Source of the DNA: Riptortus pedestris
Lineage: Eukaryota > Arthropoda > Insecta > Hemiptera > Alydidae
Reading direction: 5' to 3'
NCBI GenBank assembly: GCA_019009955.1
Contig: CM032229.1
Coordinates: forward strand, 142,809,501 to 142,873,500
DNA length: 64,000 nucleotides
Position numbers and translations under genes: made by a program. Each line of letters starts with the position of its first letter. Positions within the stretch are counted from its first letter, which is position 1. This document shows positions 54,590 through 64,000 of the stretch, piece after piece. The notes below the pieces were generated by a model. That model was not told the origin of the DNA. It searched no databases and was given only the letters and a program-made list of their open reading frames with translations.

Positions 54590-55140
54590 AGTTATTTGTG
54601 TTTCGAATCAGTGTTTCCATGCGTGTTCCCGAACTGTTTAACTCAGTATACGACACCCTAATCGTGGAAGGGACATTAGGACAACGGCTACGTATTTGTT
54701 GTCGAGTGACAACCGCACTGATGAGATCAGTTAGCAGCTGACTACTAAGCACCTGTTATAAAAGCTAGAGGCGAGATCTGTTGCCCTTTCTTCCCCGAGA
54801 TAAAAAACCCCAGTGCAGCTCTTCCCTTTGTCAGCCGTGTCCGTCTCTTAAAGGTTTAACCCACACAAAGTACTGCGCTAAGGGATTAACCCGGGCCTTC
54901 ATAAAGCCAACTCTAATAGCCCGAGGGGAAAAAAAAGTAACTTCTCCCACAAGAAGAATGACTGGCTATTTTTCTCCAAATGAGACCCATTGAATATAAG
55001 TCCGGTTTTCTTATTTCGGATAACTACGAGTGGGGTACCTGGATCTGGCATTCCACAGGTGTTGTTGGACCCATAGCTCAATCTGTGATAACTGAGCACT
55101 TCAATATAGCATCCGTTTGTTTAACGGAATTATAAATAAG
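54590..55140 (+). other. Possible LTR or promoter-like stretch with TATA box
   Basis: The patch is less AT-rich and contains GTTATAAAAGCTAGAGGCGA (TATAAAAG near 54757), downstream CTCTTCC/GCCGTGTCC stretches, and a short inverted motif CCGTTTG/TTTAACGG near its end. The layout resembles the solo LTR at 22829, but no TG...CA ends or target duplication could be fixed. The 70-codon frame here is unrecognised. Confidence 0.25.
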
Positions 55141-55222
55141 TTGGGGTGACTTAAGTCTTCCAATTTTAGTCACTTATTTGTGGCTAATTCACTTTTGTGA
55201 AAAGTAAACGTCAGGAAAAACG

Positions 55223-55264
55223 ACCGTCACGCAGGGGCTGCGTAAACTAAACAGGTTCCTTTTC
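55223..55264 (-). mobile_element. HINE-like hairpin-end fragment
   Basis: GACCGTCACGCAGGGGCTGC followed by GTAAACTAAACAGGTTCC, then unrelated sequence. It precedes a complete copy by 50 bp. Confidence 0.75.
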
Positions 55265-55313
55265 ACATCAGAAGGAAGTGAAGAATATTGTGTACTTGGA
55301 GAGAAAAAAAAAA

Positions 55314-55849
55314 AGTCCGTCACGCAGGGGCTGCGTAAACTAAGCAGATTTCCCACGAGAAATTTTACAATAGATAAATCTGCCTAATAACAACTGTAGT
55401 AACCTCTAAACCTAAAACAATATTTAGGGCGTAATAACCCAGTAGTTTCTAGCCCCAAAAAACAGTTAACCTAACCTCTAAACCTATTCACGAGAGACGA
55501 ATAGTTATAGAAACGGCCACCAGAGCTCTCGGCGGAAAGTCCGAACATAGCCTACTGGTGACCACACGCAGAATACAAATGCAAATATCTCGGTTAATAT
55601 TCAAGATACGGAATAAATGTATAGAACAATATTTATAACAATATTAATTTAATTTGAAATAAGATTTATTCTATACAATTTTTCGATCCGACGCATAATA
55701 ACGGAGATATTTTGAATTTTCAAACCCCCCCCCTCTCACTGGTCTGATTTCAGCCATTAACGAACTTGATCTTCCTTTTTACATAAAACGATTAAATTCC
55801 GAGTTTGGTAAAGATCAAACAAAAATTGCGACCGCTAGAGCGTTAACAG

Positions 55850-55899
<50 letters not shown>

Positions 55900-56008
55900 G
55901 AACGGACGTCATTTTCGTCATCTCCTGGGTAGGATCGATGGACATTTGAAGAAATTTTTCGAAACTCGCATCATGAGTACGATCTCAATAGCTGATTTCC
56001 CTTAAGGA
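55314..56008 (-). mobile_element. HINE-like element, short subfamily, 5'-palindrome truncated
   Basis: AGTCCGTCACGCAGGGGCTG, AAGCAGATTTCCCACGAG, CGGAAAGTCCGAACATAGCC, CTCGGTTAATATTCAAG, CGATCCGACGCATAATAACG, GCGACCGCTAGAGCGTTAAC, TA core 55855-55893, TGAACGGACGTCATTTTCGT, GGGTAGGATCGATGGACAT. It stops at GATTTCCCTTAAGGACTTG, inside the terminal palindrome. Confidence 0.88.
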
Positions 56009-56167
56009 CTTGTGAAGAATTGGACATTTTTTTTCTCTCCTAGTAAACAGATTCCCGACATGATGCCAGCTGACCTCATCTAACAATATATTCTCTATTT
56101 TCAAAAAAATAAAAAATCTGATTAATGGAAGTGGCGCTGTCTATAAAATTTTAATTGTTCCATCCTC

Positions 56168-56734
56168 ACACATACTATTTGTAAGTATCTCAAGTAATAA
56201 AGGTCCGTTGAAAACAATATTTGGGTTTTATTCTTGGAATAAGACGTTTCATGACATATTTTATTATCATTATTATTATTTATTAGCGTCCACTTTTTGA
56301 AGCTCAGGCTAATTGGGACGGGGTATCTACAGGTTTTATGACTTATTTGCTTATTGATAAAGTGGAGGTTTCCTGAAGGCTGAAAACTAATATATGTCAG
56401 CATCTCAGATAATACTCAAGATAGAAAAATCATACATATGACGATATTTATAGAATATTAAATTTACAACGAGATTGTAATTTTAGATATTTGTAAGAAT
56501 TTAGAAAGTCTCCCTCCCACTTTCTAGTTTTCACCCGTTAAAAAGAACATGATCTTTATGCATAAATAAAGCGTTTAAACGTCGACTTTGACAGCGATCA
56601 AACGAAAATTGCCACCGCGATTTTGAACTTTTGTCATTTCCTAGGCAGGATCGATGGACATTTGAGAGCATTTTTCGAGAATCTTTCAGGAGTACAATTT
56701 CAGTAGCTGATTTCTCTTAAGGGAGACATGCTAA
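56168..56734 (-). mobile_element. HINE-like element with a SINE fragment inserted
   Basis: Diverged family blocks (TACTATTTGTAAGTATCTCA, AACAATATTTGGGTTTTATT, GCTGAAAACTAATATATGTC, CAGGATCGATGGACATTTGA) end at GCTGATTTCTCTTAAGGGAG, ACATGCTAA. The block at 56270-56336 is a foreign SINE piece, so the element predates that insertion. Confidence 0.6.
56270..56336 (-). repeat. tRNA-derived SINE, 3' fragment inside a HINE-like element
   Basis: ATTTATTAGCGTCCACTTTT, GGCTAATTGGGACGGGGTAT and CTACAGGTT are the reverse of the SINE 3' end. Confidence 0.7.
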
Positions 56735-56739
56735 AAAAA

Positions 56740-58390
56740 ATATTCAGTCTCAAGAGTGTTTGTTATCTGAGGAGGCGGTAACCATGTTCAATTTAAAGTC
56801 AAAAGAAAATAAATGTATATTAGACAGAAAATCGAGAGTAATGCCTTTCGTTCAATATATATTAATACGTTTTGCATAACAGCATAACACATAACCATCG
56901 AAAAAAGAATAAGATTGTGATTCAAAGCCCTAACTACAAACAAATATTTCGAGAAAAGCCCATCAATTTGAGGGCATAAACTCGTTAACGCACCGACCGA
57001 AAGTGCTAAATCTATTAAAAATTTTCTATGTTTAAAACTAAATTAAAGTTCATGTCTGTAAGACGTTTTTATACAAAAGATGAATACTTTAAAAATGTTC
57101 AATTAAATAATAAAACTACAAAATATTTGTCACAAAATTCAAGTACATTGCCACTTTAAGGTGGGGACAATTTTCTAACCATTTATAGAGTTTGTCATCC
57201 TATAATGAATATAAGACTAATAACAATGCCTTTGAATAAATTAAAAAAATGCTTGATATATATTTACAGTAGAAATAAGATTAAGAAAATTGATGATAAT
57301 AATTATTTAATTAATTGACTGTATAAAATGTATTATCAAATCATATAACAAATTTATTATAAATGTATTGGAAGTTCCTCTCAAAAATAGGAATTTAACC
57401 GAATAGTAGTTTTGCTAATTAGAGAATAAAAATGACACATTTTTGTGGTTCCGAGCCTAAAAGTCTCGTATAATAACATGAACCATTGAACTGCGGGGGG
57501 AAATTAAATTATGATTGTTGTTATTAAAACAAGGGTAATTTAAAGGCGAGCAAGTTCTGGGGACCTGATGGACTTCCTGAACTAGGTATCTCGGAGATTA
57601 ATGTCATTAATTATTATTGCCAATATTATTATAATTACTTTTAAATGTAATAAATTATACATAATTTGGAGTAATTATAAAGTGAAACGTCCGCAATATC
57701 TTTGAATATTTGATTTAGCTCTGGCAGAGTGGATTTCCTGAACTTGCTCAAACTAATTTAACGGGCTCAAATTAAATATTATTATTAAATGTCCTAGTTG
57801 CCGTATATGGGTGGTAGGGGGGGGGGTCTGAAACTATTTAATGACTAGAAGCCAACCAATAATTTCTGTCAATCAGTGATAGGGGAGGCTCAAATTAGCC
57901 CGACCCATCGGTCGATACTGCTCTAATTCAGTATCAAAACTCAGTTTGAGTTATATTTAGTGTAGGTGCGCTGCTTCTGAGTCTAACTTACAACTCTGCC
58001 GTGTACATCAGCTCAACCCGCATAACTCGTCACAGGGATGAGATTTCCTTCGAAAGTATTCGTAGGCCATCTCTGAAGTATTCATATACGATTTTCTTAG
58101 GCAATGGAAATTAAGTTCATCACTTCTATCGCACTTCTAAATTGGTTATCTACTGAAAAAAAAGTCCTCCAAGCCGGAGCTGGATAATTACTGGTTTTTC
58201 TAAAGGGTGTAGAATTTAGGGAATAAATTTCACTTTCATGTAAAATAAATTATAAGGATCCGACATAAAACACGACTGTCTTTACATTATTGTTTCTGTG
58301 AAGGCAACCAGCAGAAAATTAAATTAACCAGATTAGTCTGAATGAAATAAAACGATTACAATAGAGAAATCTAGTACCTAGAAGACATAC
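56740..58390. other. AT-rich sequence with no recognised gene
   Basis: No exon or element terminus is recognised. A GTGGTAGGGGGGGGG tract lies near 57809-57826, and a less AT-rich patch at 57880-58080 has no identifiable content. Confidence 0.4.
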
Positions 58391-58395
58391 TAAAA

Positions 58396-58804
58396 AGTCT
58401 GTCACGCAGGGGCTGGGTTTACTAAGCAGATTTCCAACGTGCACCTCGTATTTGCATTTATCTTATTTAACGTAAAAGTTTAATGAGAACAATATTTGGC
58501 GTTTAGGTTTCAAATAAAGTGCTTCATAATATAACAGCTTTTTGATAATATGACATGAGTAGGGGTGGGGCTTTACTAATGACCGACAACTAAAAAATGC
58601 AAATATCTCGGTTATTATTTTTGCAATAAGATTTGTTTTATATAATTTTTTGATCCGAAGCATAATAACGGAGATGTTAATCATTTTCAAAATTCCCTCC
58701 TCTAAACCATTATTAATGAATTTGATCTTTAGATTTCTATAAAACTTTTGAATATCGAGTTTGGCAACGATTATACAAATATTGCAAACGCTAGAGCGTT
58801 AACA

Positions 58805-58857
<53 letters not shown>

Positions 58858-59083
58858 CTATATATTCTCCTGGGTAGGATCGATAATCGAGGAAATTTTT
58901 CGAAAAAGGTTATATTAAGGGAGTAAAGTTGATGAGAATCATATTATCTAAAATATTCATGAAATTGTGATACAGGAACCCCTGAAACTGGAAAAGATCA
59001 ATGGACATTTGAAGAAATTTTTCGAAAATGGCTTCATGAGTATGGCATCAATAGCTAATTTCCCTTGGGGGGAAATCTGCTAA
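58396..59083 (-). mobile_element. HINE-like element with interrupted tail
   Basis: AGTCTGTCACGCAGGGGCTG, CTAAGCAGATTTCCAACGTG, the CGTATTTGCATTTATC module, ATGCAAATATCTCGGTTATT, AACGCTAGAGCGTTAACAGA and a TA core (58807-58864). The tail appears twice in part (TCCTGGGTAGGATCGATAAT at 58866; GATCAATGGACATTTGAAG at 58999), the last ending GGGGGGAAATCTGCTAA. Confidence 0.82.
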
Positions 59084-59087
59084 GAAA

Positions 59088-59735
59088 CCCGTCACGCAGG
59101 TACTGCGTAAGATAAGACGATCTCATCATACTTTCTATAATAAATTTCTCCCGTAGTACGCAGCATATATAAACAATCATATGCCACCGAACATGGGATG
59201 TTTAGTGATAGACGTGCTTAAAGTGAAAATCTGATGAGTAGAAGTGGGGGTTTACAAAAATAAATAAATACAAATAACTTGGTTAATATTATAGCAAAAG
59301 AAAACATGTCTAAAATAATGTTTGTAGAAAATTTAAATTTCAACGAGATTGAATAAGATACACATTTTTTCTATCCATTCCCATTATCTGGTTTCCCATA
59401 AAACGGTTAACTATCGTGTGGGGTTGATCAAATTAAAATCATGTACTTTAAACGTAAAATAACTTAATTGCTTTTATCTGCATAGTAAACGTTAATGAAA
59501 ACAATATTTGATTTATAGTAGCTTATTGTTAATATGACATGACTAAGAGTGGTGGTTTACTGAAGGCTGAAAACTTAAAAACACAAATATCTCGGTTAAT
59601 ATTAAAGAGAGAGGTAAAACGTATGTAACATTTATATGAAATTAAATTTGCAATAACGTTATATAACACTCTTCGATCTGGCATATAATAGCTAAGATAT
59701 TGTGAAGTTTCAAAGAAATTGCAGGTAGCTGGATA
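59088..59735 (-). mobile_element. HINE-like element directly abutting the previous one, tail missing
   Basis: CGTCACGCAGGTACTGCGTA begins four bases after the previous copy ends. It continues through ACTTGGTTAATATTATAG, GTGGTTTACTGAAGGCTGAA and ATCTCGGTTAATATTAAAG (two internal repeats of the block), then ends near the SINE. Confidence 0.65.
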
Positions 59736-59737
59736 GT

Positions 59738-59960
59738 ATTAATCTTTATTATTATTTATTAATGTCCACTTTTTACCACTAAGGCTAATTGGGACGGGTG
59801 ATCTACAGGTTACCACCCTTTTCTAAGCAGGGTGGGACTAAGGACTTTAGTTAATGAATTCTGTGGTTAAATTAATTCCTCTGCCCAGGCGGGAATCGAA
59901 CTCGCCACTCTAGGTTTACCATGTGAGATTAAGGCCAACGCTTTAACTCACATGGTTAAC
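59738..59960 (-). repeat. tRNA-derived SINE with 11-bp target duplication
   Basis: On the minus strand it carries GTTAACCATGTGAGTTAAAG, GTTGGCCTTAATCTCACATG, a B-box GAGTTCGATTCCCGCCTGGG, TCCCACCCTGC, GGTAACCTGTAGATCACCCG and TGGACATTAATAAATAATAA. It is flanked by AGCTGGATAGT (59727-59737) and AGCTAGATAGT (59961-59971), a near-perfect duplication typical of LINE-driven insertion. Confidence 0.88.
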
Positions 59961-60151
59961 AGCTAGATAGTCTATACTGTTGATTAGGTGATGAATAAAA
60001 ATCACTAACTGTATTAATATCTTGTATCTCTTGAGAAATTTCACTCATTTCAAGATTAATTTCCTTTACAGAATTTATGAACTTAAAAAGTAATTCAATA
60101 AACGAAAGTTATTATAATTGGATGCAAATCAATAAATAACTAAATATGATT

Positions 60152-60159
60152 AAAAAAAA
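60152..60159 (-). terminator. Pol III terminator of second tRNA-His
   Basis: Eight consecutive T on the minus strand just after the tRNA 3' end. Confidence 0.85.
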
Positions 60160-60164
60160 TCGCC

Positions 60165-60236
60165 TGCCGTGACCAGGATTCGAACCTGGGTTATTGCGGC
60201 CACAACGCAATGTCCTAACCACTAGACGATCACGGC
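60165..60236 (-). tRNA. tRNA-His (GTG anticodon), second copy
   Basis: Identical over all 72 bases to the gene at 21784-21855, with the same cloverleaf and GTG anticodon, and its own terminator of eight T (minus strand, 60159-60152). The flanks on both sides are homologous to the first locus but diverged, so this is a duplicated segment with the tRNA itself conserved. Confidence 0.96.
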
Positions 60237-60426
60237 TATCGAGGCTCTGGAGGTAAATCGCTGGGGTAGCAAGCAGGACCGTGAAGCTGAGGGAATTAGT
60301 CCAGCTGGCTAAGGGTTGCCGGCCGTCTCACATTTCTACTGCTCCTACACTCGAAAAGGATTATTTCACAACAATAATTGATTAACGTTCTTAGCATTTA
60401 TTTCCTTTAAGGTAAATATTCGCTTT

Positions 60427-60549
60427 TAGCAGATTTCCCATAAGGGAAATCTGCTAGTGAGGTCGTACTCATGACCCGATTTTCGAAATTTTTCTTCAAA
60501 TGTCCATCGATCCTACCCAGGAGATGACGAAAATGAGGTCTGTTCAAAA

Positions 60550-60607
<58 letters not shown>

Positions 60608-61086
60608 GTCTGTTACCCCTCTAGCGGTAGCAATTTTTGTCTTATCTTTACCAAACTTAATATATATTTGTTTTATACAAAAAGAAAGATCAAGTTCGTT
60701 TACGGCTGAAATCGGACAAGAGGGAGGGTGGGATTAGAGGGGGAGAATTTCGAAAATTCTTAATATCTCCGTTATTATGCGTCGGATCAAAAAATTGTAT
60801 AGAACCATTCTTATTGCAAATTTAATGTTCTATAATGTTGTTATTTACATTTTTTTACTATCTTGATAATTAACTGAGATATTTGCATTTTTTAGTTTTC
60901 GGTCTTCAGTAAACCCCTCCCCTACTCATCTCATATTAACAATATTCACTTCTGCTATGAAGCACTTTATTTGAAGCTTAAATACCAAATATTGATCTCA
61001 TTGAACTTTTAATTTTTGAGATAAATGCAAAAACTTGATGCAGGTGGGAAATCTGCTTAGTTAACGCAGCCCCTGCGTGACGGACT
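60427..61086 (+). mobile_element. HINE-like element, complete, CGTATTTGCATTTATC-type subfamily
   Basis: TAGCAGATTTCCCATAAGGG, AAATCTGCTAGTGAGGTCGT, TCAAATGTCCATCGATCCTA; TA core 60552-60603; TGTCTGTTACCCCTCTAGCG, GGCTGAAATCGGACAAGAGG, ATAATTAACTGAGATATTTG, ACTGCTTAGTTAACGCAGCC-type hairpin end, and GACGGACT then TTTA. The short frame at 60500 is a repeat translation. Confidence 0.9.
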
Positions 61087-61139
61087 TTTATCATTTAGAA
61101 CACAACAACACAAATCATCGAATAAATATAAGTAGCACT

Positions 61140-61470
61140 AGAATATACTAAAGTAAATAATCTCCACTGTATGAGAGCAATAGCCAGAACCAGGACAGAA
61201 ATTCTCAACTTGAACAAGAAGCCTTCGATTAGACATGACACCACCAACTGGTCACTGTGTAACCTCCAGGAACCTGAAGACACCACACCTATCACTTCCT
61301 CGCTGTTTGTCCCATTCTCCGGGAGCTCCGCCTTACAGCATTTGGTCGAATTAATCTCAGCAGGAATAAAGTAATAGCCATCCTGAACGGAGGAGATGAC
61401 ATTATCTTGTACAAATTCTTGGAAGATATCGCAGACTACTTTGTTTGGAGATAAATTTATTACTCCAGTT
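61140..61470 (+). pseudogene. LINE 3' end: C-terminal codons of RT protein plus UTR
   Basis: The frame contains RAIARTRTEILNLNKKPSIR, then WSLCNLQEPEDTTPITSSLF and VPFSGSS. After a stop (61372) and small shift comes IAILNGGDDIILYKFLEDIA, DYFVWR. This is the C-terminal pattern of jockey/CR1-like LINE ORF2 (C.LC...EDT.HFL..CP.F...R, then ILNG.DW..L..YL..A..YR). The stop and the lost His/Cys residues mark it as a dead copy. An AT-rich 3' UTR-like tail follows. Confidence 0.7.
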
Positions 61471-61782
61471 GTTATTCTATAATAGAAACATTACTACTAT
61501 TACTGTTATTTTATATCCAAAATCAATATTATGAAATAACGTCACAGATTTGTATTATAATCTTATTTTTAATGTTTATGTAGAAGAATGTTTTATTATA
61601 TCACACGTCACTCATGCTAATGGTATATTCCATGCACTTTGTAAATTATTATGTATTCTTAAAATATTTTTAATTTGCTGAAAATGAATTTACTATACTT
61701 ATTTTATCTATGAGTAGATTTTGACTTGATCGTACTGAATACGGGCCTAGTAGAGTCCCGTTAGATGGAGCGAAATTGAAAG

Positions 61783-61810
61783 TTCCAATACTATATATAT
61801 AGTATTGGAA
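61783..61810. repeat. Perfect 28-bp palindrome
   Basis: Each half reads TTCCAATACTATAT from its 5' side. It lies just upstream of the CRC-like fragment. It could form a cruciform or be the fused ends of a short inverted-repeat element. Confidence 0.9.
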
Positions 61811-61838
61811 ATTTCCAACCCTTTCCCTGATATGTCTA

Positions 61839-62070
61839 GTGAAGAGGAATGGGGACAGGGATACTCCCCCCTACCTCATTTTCATGTCTCCTGATGAAGT
61901 GCCCGACGAAGAGATAAGCCTTCGCACCACAGTTCGTCAACCGTCATTGGTTGTTGGCCAGGGTTTCAAAAAATGCAACTGCTTAAAAAAATGTTCAAAT
62001 AAGAAATGCCTGTGCAAGTTAGCTAATATGAAGTGCAATTCAAAGTGCCACAATTCTCTCCCACACTCGT
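61839..62070 (+). pseudogene. Fragment with CRC/tesmin-like Cys-rich motif, transposon-associated
   Basis: The frame has SLRTTVRQPSLVVGQGFKKC, NCLKKCSNKKCLCKLANMKC and NSKCHNS. This matches the pattern xxxxRxAxxxxSxxGGQGFxKCxCKxxC.xxxCxCxKxxxxCNSxCHxS, usually seen near the C-terminus of integrase-bearing transposon proteins (KRBA2/Ginger-like), as I remember them. Eight closely spaced Cys plus His suggest zinc-dependent nucleic-acid binding. There is no integrase core upstream, and after CHNS the frame runs into a HINE-like fragment. I read it as a relic. Confidence 0.55.
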
Positions 62071-62071
62071 T

Positions 62072-62215
62072 ATTTAATCAAACCGGTACAGGGTGGGGTG
62101 GATTTAAAAAATTCCAAATTTCTCCGTTATTGTTCATTTGATTGAAAATTTGTATAGATCAATCTTATTGGAAATATTATTTCCTATAAAAGTTGTTCTA
62201 TACATTTTTTTTTCG
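62072..62215 (+). mobile_element. HINE-like internal fragment
   Basis: GGTGGGGTGGATTTAAAAAA, TTCCAAATTTCTCCGTTATT, TGAAAATTTGTATAGATCAA and TCTTATTGGAAATATTATTT match block A in plus orientation. Confidence 0.55.
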
Positions 62216-62464
62216 TTTTTATTTATTAGTTACTTATCCTGATATGAAGATTTATCATATTTTTTTATAGTGAGTACTAAGTGGGTTGTATGGAATTTCA
62301 GTAATTTTTCATGACTGGTAATGCCATACTTTACGACGGAACCCGGGAGCAAAATGGCTGCCTCTGTTATGGAGCTAGGAAACCCACTATTCCTATACAC
62401 AAGCCCATGCTGCACTTACTCGCGCGGGGGTGCTTTCTTTTTGATAAGCCATTTCTCCGATAGA

Positions 62465-62468
<4 letters not shown>

Positions 62469-62536
<68 letters not shown>
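62469..62536. repeat. (GA)n microsatellite
   Basis: About 33 uninterrupted GA units. The 115-codon plus and 74-codon minus frames crossing it are repeat translations. Confidence 0.95.
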
Positions 62537-62537
<1 letters not shown>

Positions 62538-63543
62538 GAGTGTGGTTGCGCCCATTCGCCGAAAGATTAGCAATATCGGCCTCGCTGGCAAAGGGGCTAT
62601 GGGCTTTCGGGGTTATTTATGTAAATATTGAAGAGGGAATGTTTGCAGTTGAGGAAGGCAAAGATTAGCACGGTCTGTTGGCCAATAGTTTAGGTTAATC
62701 TACAGTTTGAGGTCTGCCCCTGTGTCTATATGGACTCATAACCTTTCCTATAATCAACTCTTTAATGGTTCACGGATGGCTGGTTCCTCCGCACAACGCC
62801 TTCTCCAAGCGCCGTGTAACCATTTTGTAAACCACGTTGTAGTGAAAACAAAAGGCTTAGGGTGTTTATGGGCGAGGAGAGCCTGAACGGGAACTTGTAA
62901 AACTTTGAATAATGCTCTAACACTAGCTCTCAAAGCTTACCTGAGTGGTACTCATACAGCCAAAAAATGTTTATATATAGTCCCTTAAAAAAAAAAATAA
63001 AATGGAAATGTTGTTATGTGATGGTTTCATAAACAAAAGTGGACCTTGTCCAAAGAATTGGATGTTCTGAAAATGTTTCAGAGGAATGGTGAACCAAGCT
63101 ATGATAAATAGTTCACTTTTCAATCTCCAGAGTATCAGAGTTCTTTATATTTTAATACTATTTAGTGTATTATTTCCTTTTAGGAATTAGCTGTTTTTAA
63201 TTCACATTTTTAAGAAGTTGAATCATATGTTTTAAATTTGAATTTTTATTACACCATATGTTTTAAGAAAAAAGAACATTGAAACATTTGAGAAATAGCA
63301 TCTGAACAAGTAAAACCTCTATTCTATTGAAGTTTAGGTTATTTTAGTTACTGTCTTATCTCTAGCGGAAATGCAGTCGAAACCAAGACAATAGCACTTT
63401 CACTTGAAGTTTATATATATGATTGAAAAAGTCTGTTAGCAGATAAGTAGTGAATAAAAATATTAAAATTAATCTTTAATATTTCATTTAAGTTAACACT
63501 GCCAAATTAACTTTAACCTGTGGGTATTGCTGAAAAGATTAAA
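62537..63543. other. Sequence with no recognised gene
   Basis: A less AT-rich patch to about 62900 and AT-rich sequence after it. No recognised exon, RNA or element terminus. Confidence 0.4.
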
Positions 63544-64000
63544 AGTTCGTCACGCAGGGGCTGCCTAAATTAAGTAGATTTTCCACGTGATGGTATAACA
63601 CACTGGGGGGGGGGGTTACTGAAGACTGAAACAAGAAAGTAGGAATAACTCGCTTAATACTTGAGTTACGAAAAAATGCATGCCTCATCAATTGTAGAGC
63701 ATTAATAACTCAACAAGATTGGTTCTGTAACATTTTACAATCCGAATCACTATAATGGAGATATTTTGAATTTTCGAATCCCCCTATTCCAGGTCCGATT
63801 TCAGCCATTAACAAATATGATCTTAAGTGGTGAATGAAACGGAAAATATTCGAATCTGGTATAGATTAAATAAACATTTTCGAGTCAAGAAACAAAATCT
63901 TAATTGATGATATTCATCACACAATGTATTTGCATCTATCTCAACTAGTAAAGATCCATTGAAAATAGTATTTGATATTTAAAGTTGTATTAAATTCGCT
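63544..64000 (-). mobile_element. HINE-like element running off the window end
   Basis: AGTTCGTCACGCAGGGGCTG, CTAAATTAAGTAGATTTTCC, ACGTGATGG, a G10 run, AACTCGCTTAATACTTGAG, TCTATAATGGAGATATTTTG and AGGTCCGATTTCAGCCATTA. It then continues with an ATGTATTTGCATCTATCTCA module to the end of the window. The TA core and tail are not seen. Confidence 0.75.

Noticed and set aside
60427..61086. Cut-and-paste MITE interpretation of the main family
   Set aside because: The inverted repeats are asymmetric (terminal at one end, internal to a hairpin at the other) and no constant target duplication is visible around several copies. That fits a rolling-circle type better.
62321..62668. 115-codon plus open frame
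   Set aside because: Its centre is an (RE)n translation of the GA microsatellite and no domain is present.

Overview
This is a eukaryotic, AT-rich, intron- and transposon-dominated window. The one host protein gene I can support is a succinate dehydrogenase membrane subunit (SDHD/CybS). Its sequence, especially the RPIIFG..PK..V.YLLS stretch of the last exon, looks most like arthropod SDHD. The species cannot be named from the sequence. There are no bacterial-type operons, no CRISPR array and no rRNA.

Layout. 1-5.3 kb: the last two coding exons of SDHD (1860-2062 and 5054-5231, + strand), separated by a ~3 kb intron holding a LINE fragment and a decayed transposon ORF. 5.3-12.5 kb: two tRNA-derived SINE copies, two TIR-bounded short elements and the first degraded copies of the main repeat family. 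12.5-20.7 kb: a dense cluster of that family, plus a 117-bp tandem duplication. 20.7-23.6 kb: a decayed transposon ORF, a tRNA-His gene and a solo LTR inserted in a repeat core. 23.6-34 kb: more repeat copies, a reverse-transcriptase remnant, a 37-bp minisatellite and long stretches of unrecognised sequence. 34-37.5 kb: a 1.1-kb hAT-type element with a small hairpin MITE inside it, and a compound TA/GT microsatellite. 37.5-43 kb: a LINE 3' end, a full-length main-family element and a 1.04-kb piggyBac-type element keeping the transposase C-terminus. 43-64 kb: repeated copies of the main family in both orientations, a second identical tRNA-His, another LINE 3' end and a cysteine-rich CRC-type fragment.

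Main repeat family. At least twenty copies or fragments share one design. I define + orientation as starting T-TAGCAGATTTCCC, followed at once by a palindrome. A conserved block, a (TA)n core and a second conserved block follow. Next comes the inverted copy GGGAAATCTGCTTAG, a short GC-rich hairpin (ACGCAG..CTGCGT) and the end GACGGACT-T. Asymmetric terminal inverted repeats, a hairpin about 8 bases from the 3' end, T/T flanks and a dinucleotide core are the marks of non-autonomous Helentron/Helitron2 elements (HINEs, such as Drosophila INE-1/DINE-1). I therefore call the family HINE-like. This is an inference from structure, because no Rep/helicase ORF is present. In the feature list, strand + or - gives orientation under this convention.

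Other noteworthy signals are a hammerhead-ribozyme-like core in a second dispersed repeat family, nested insertions that give a relative age order, and two tRNA-His loci that are identical in the gene but diverged in their shared flanks.
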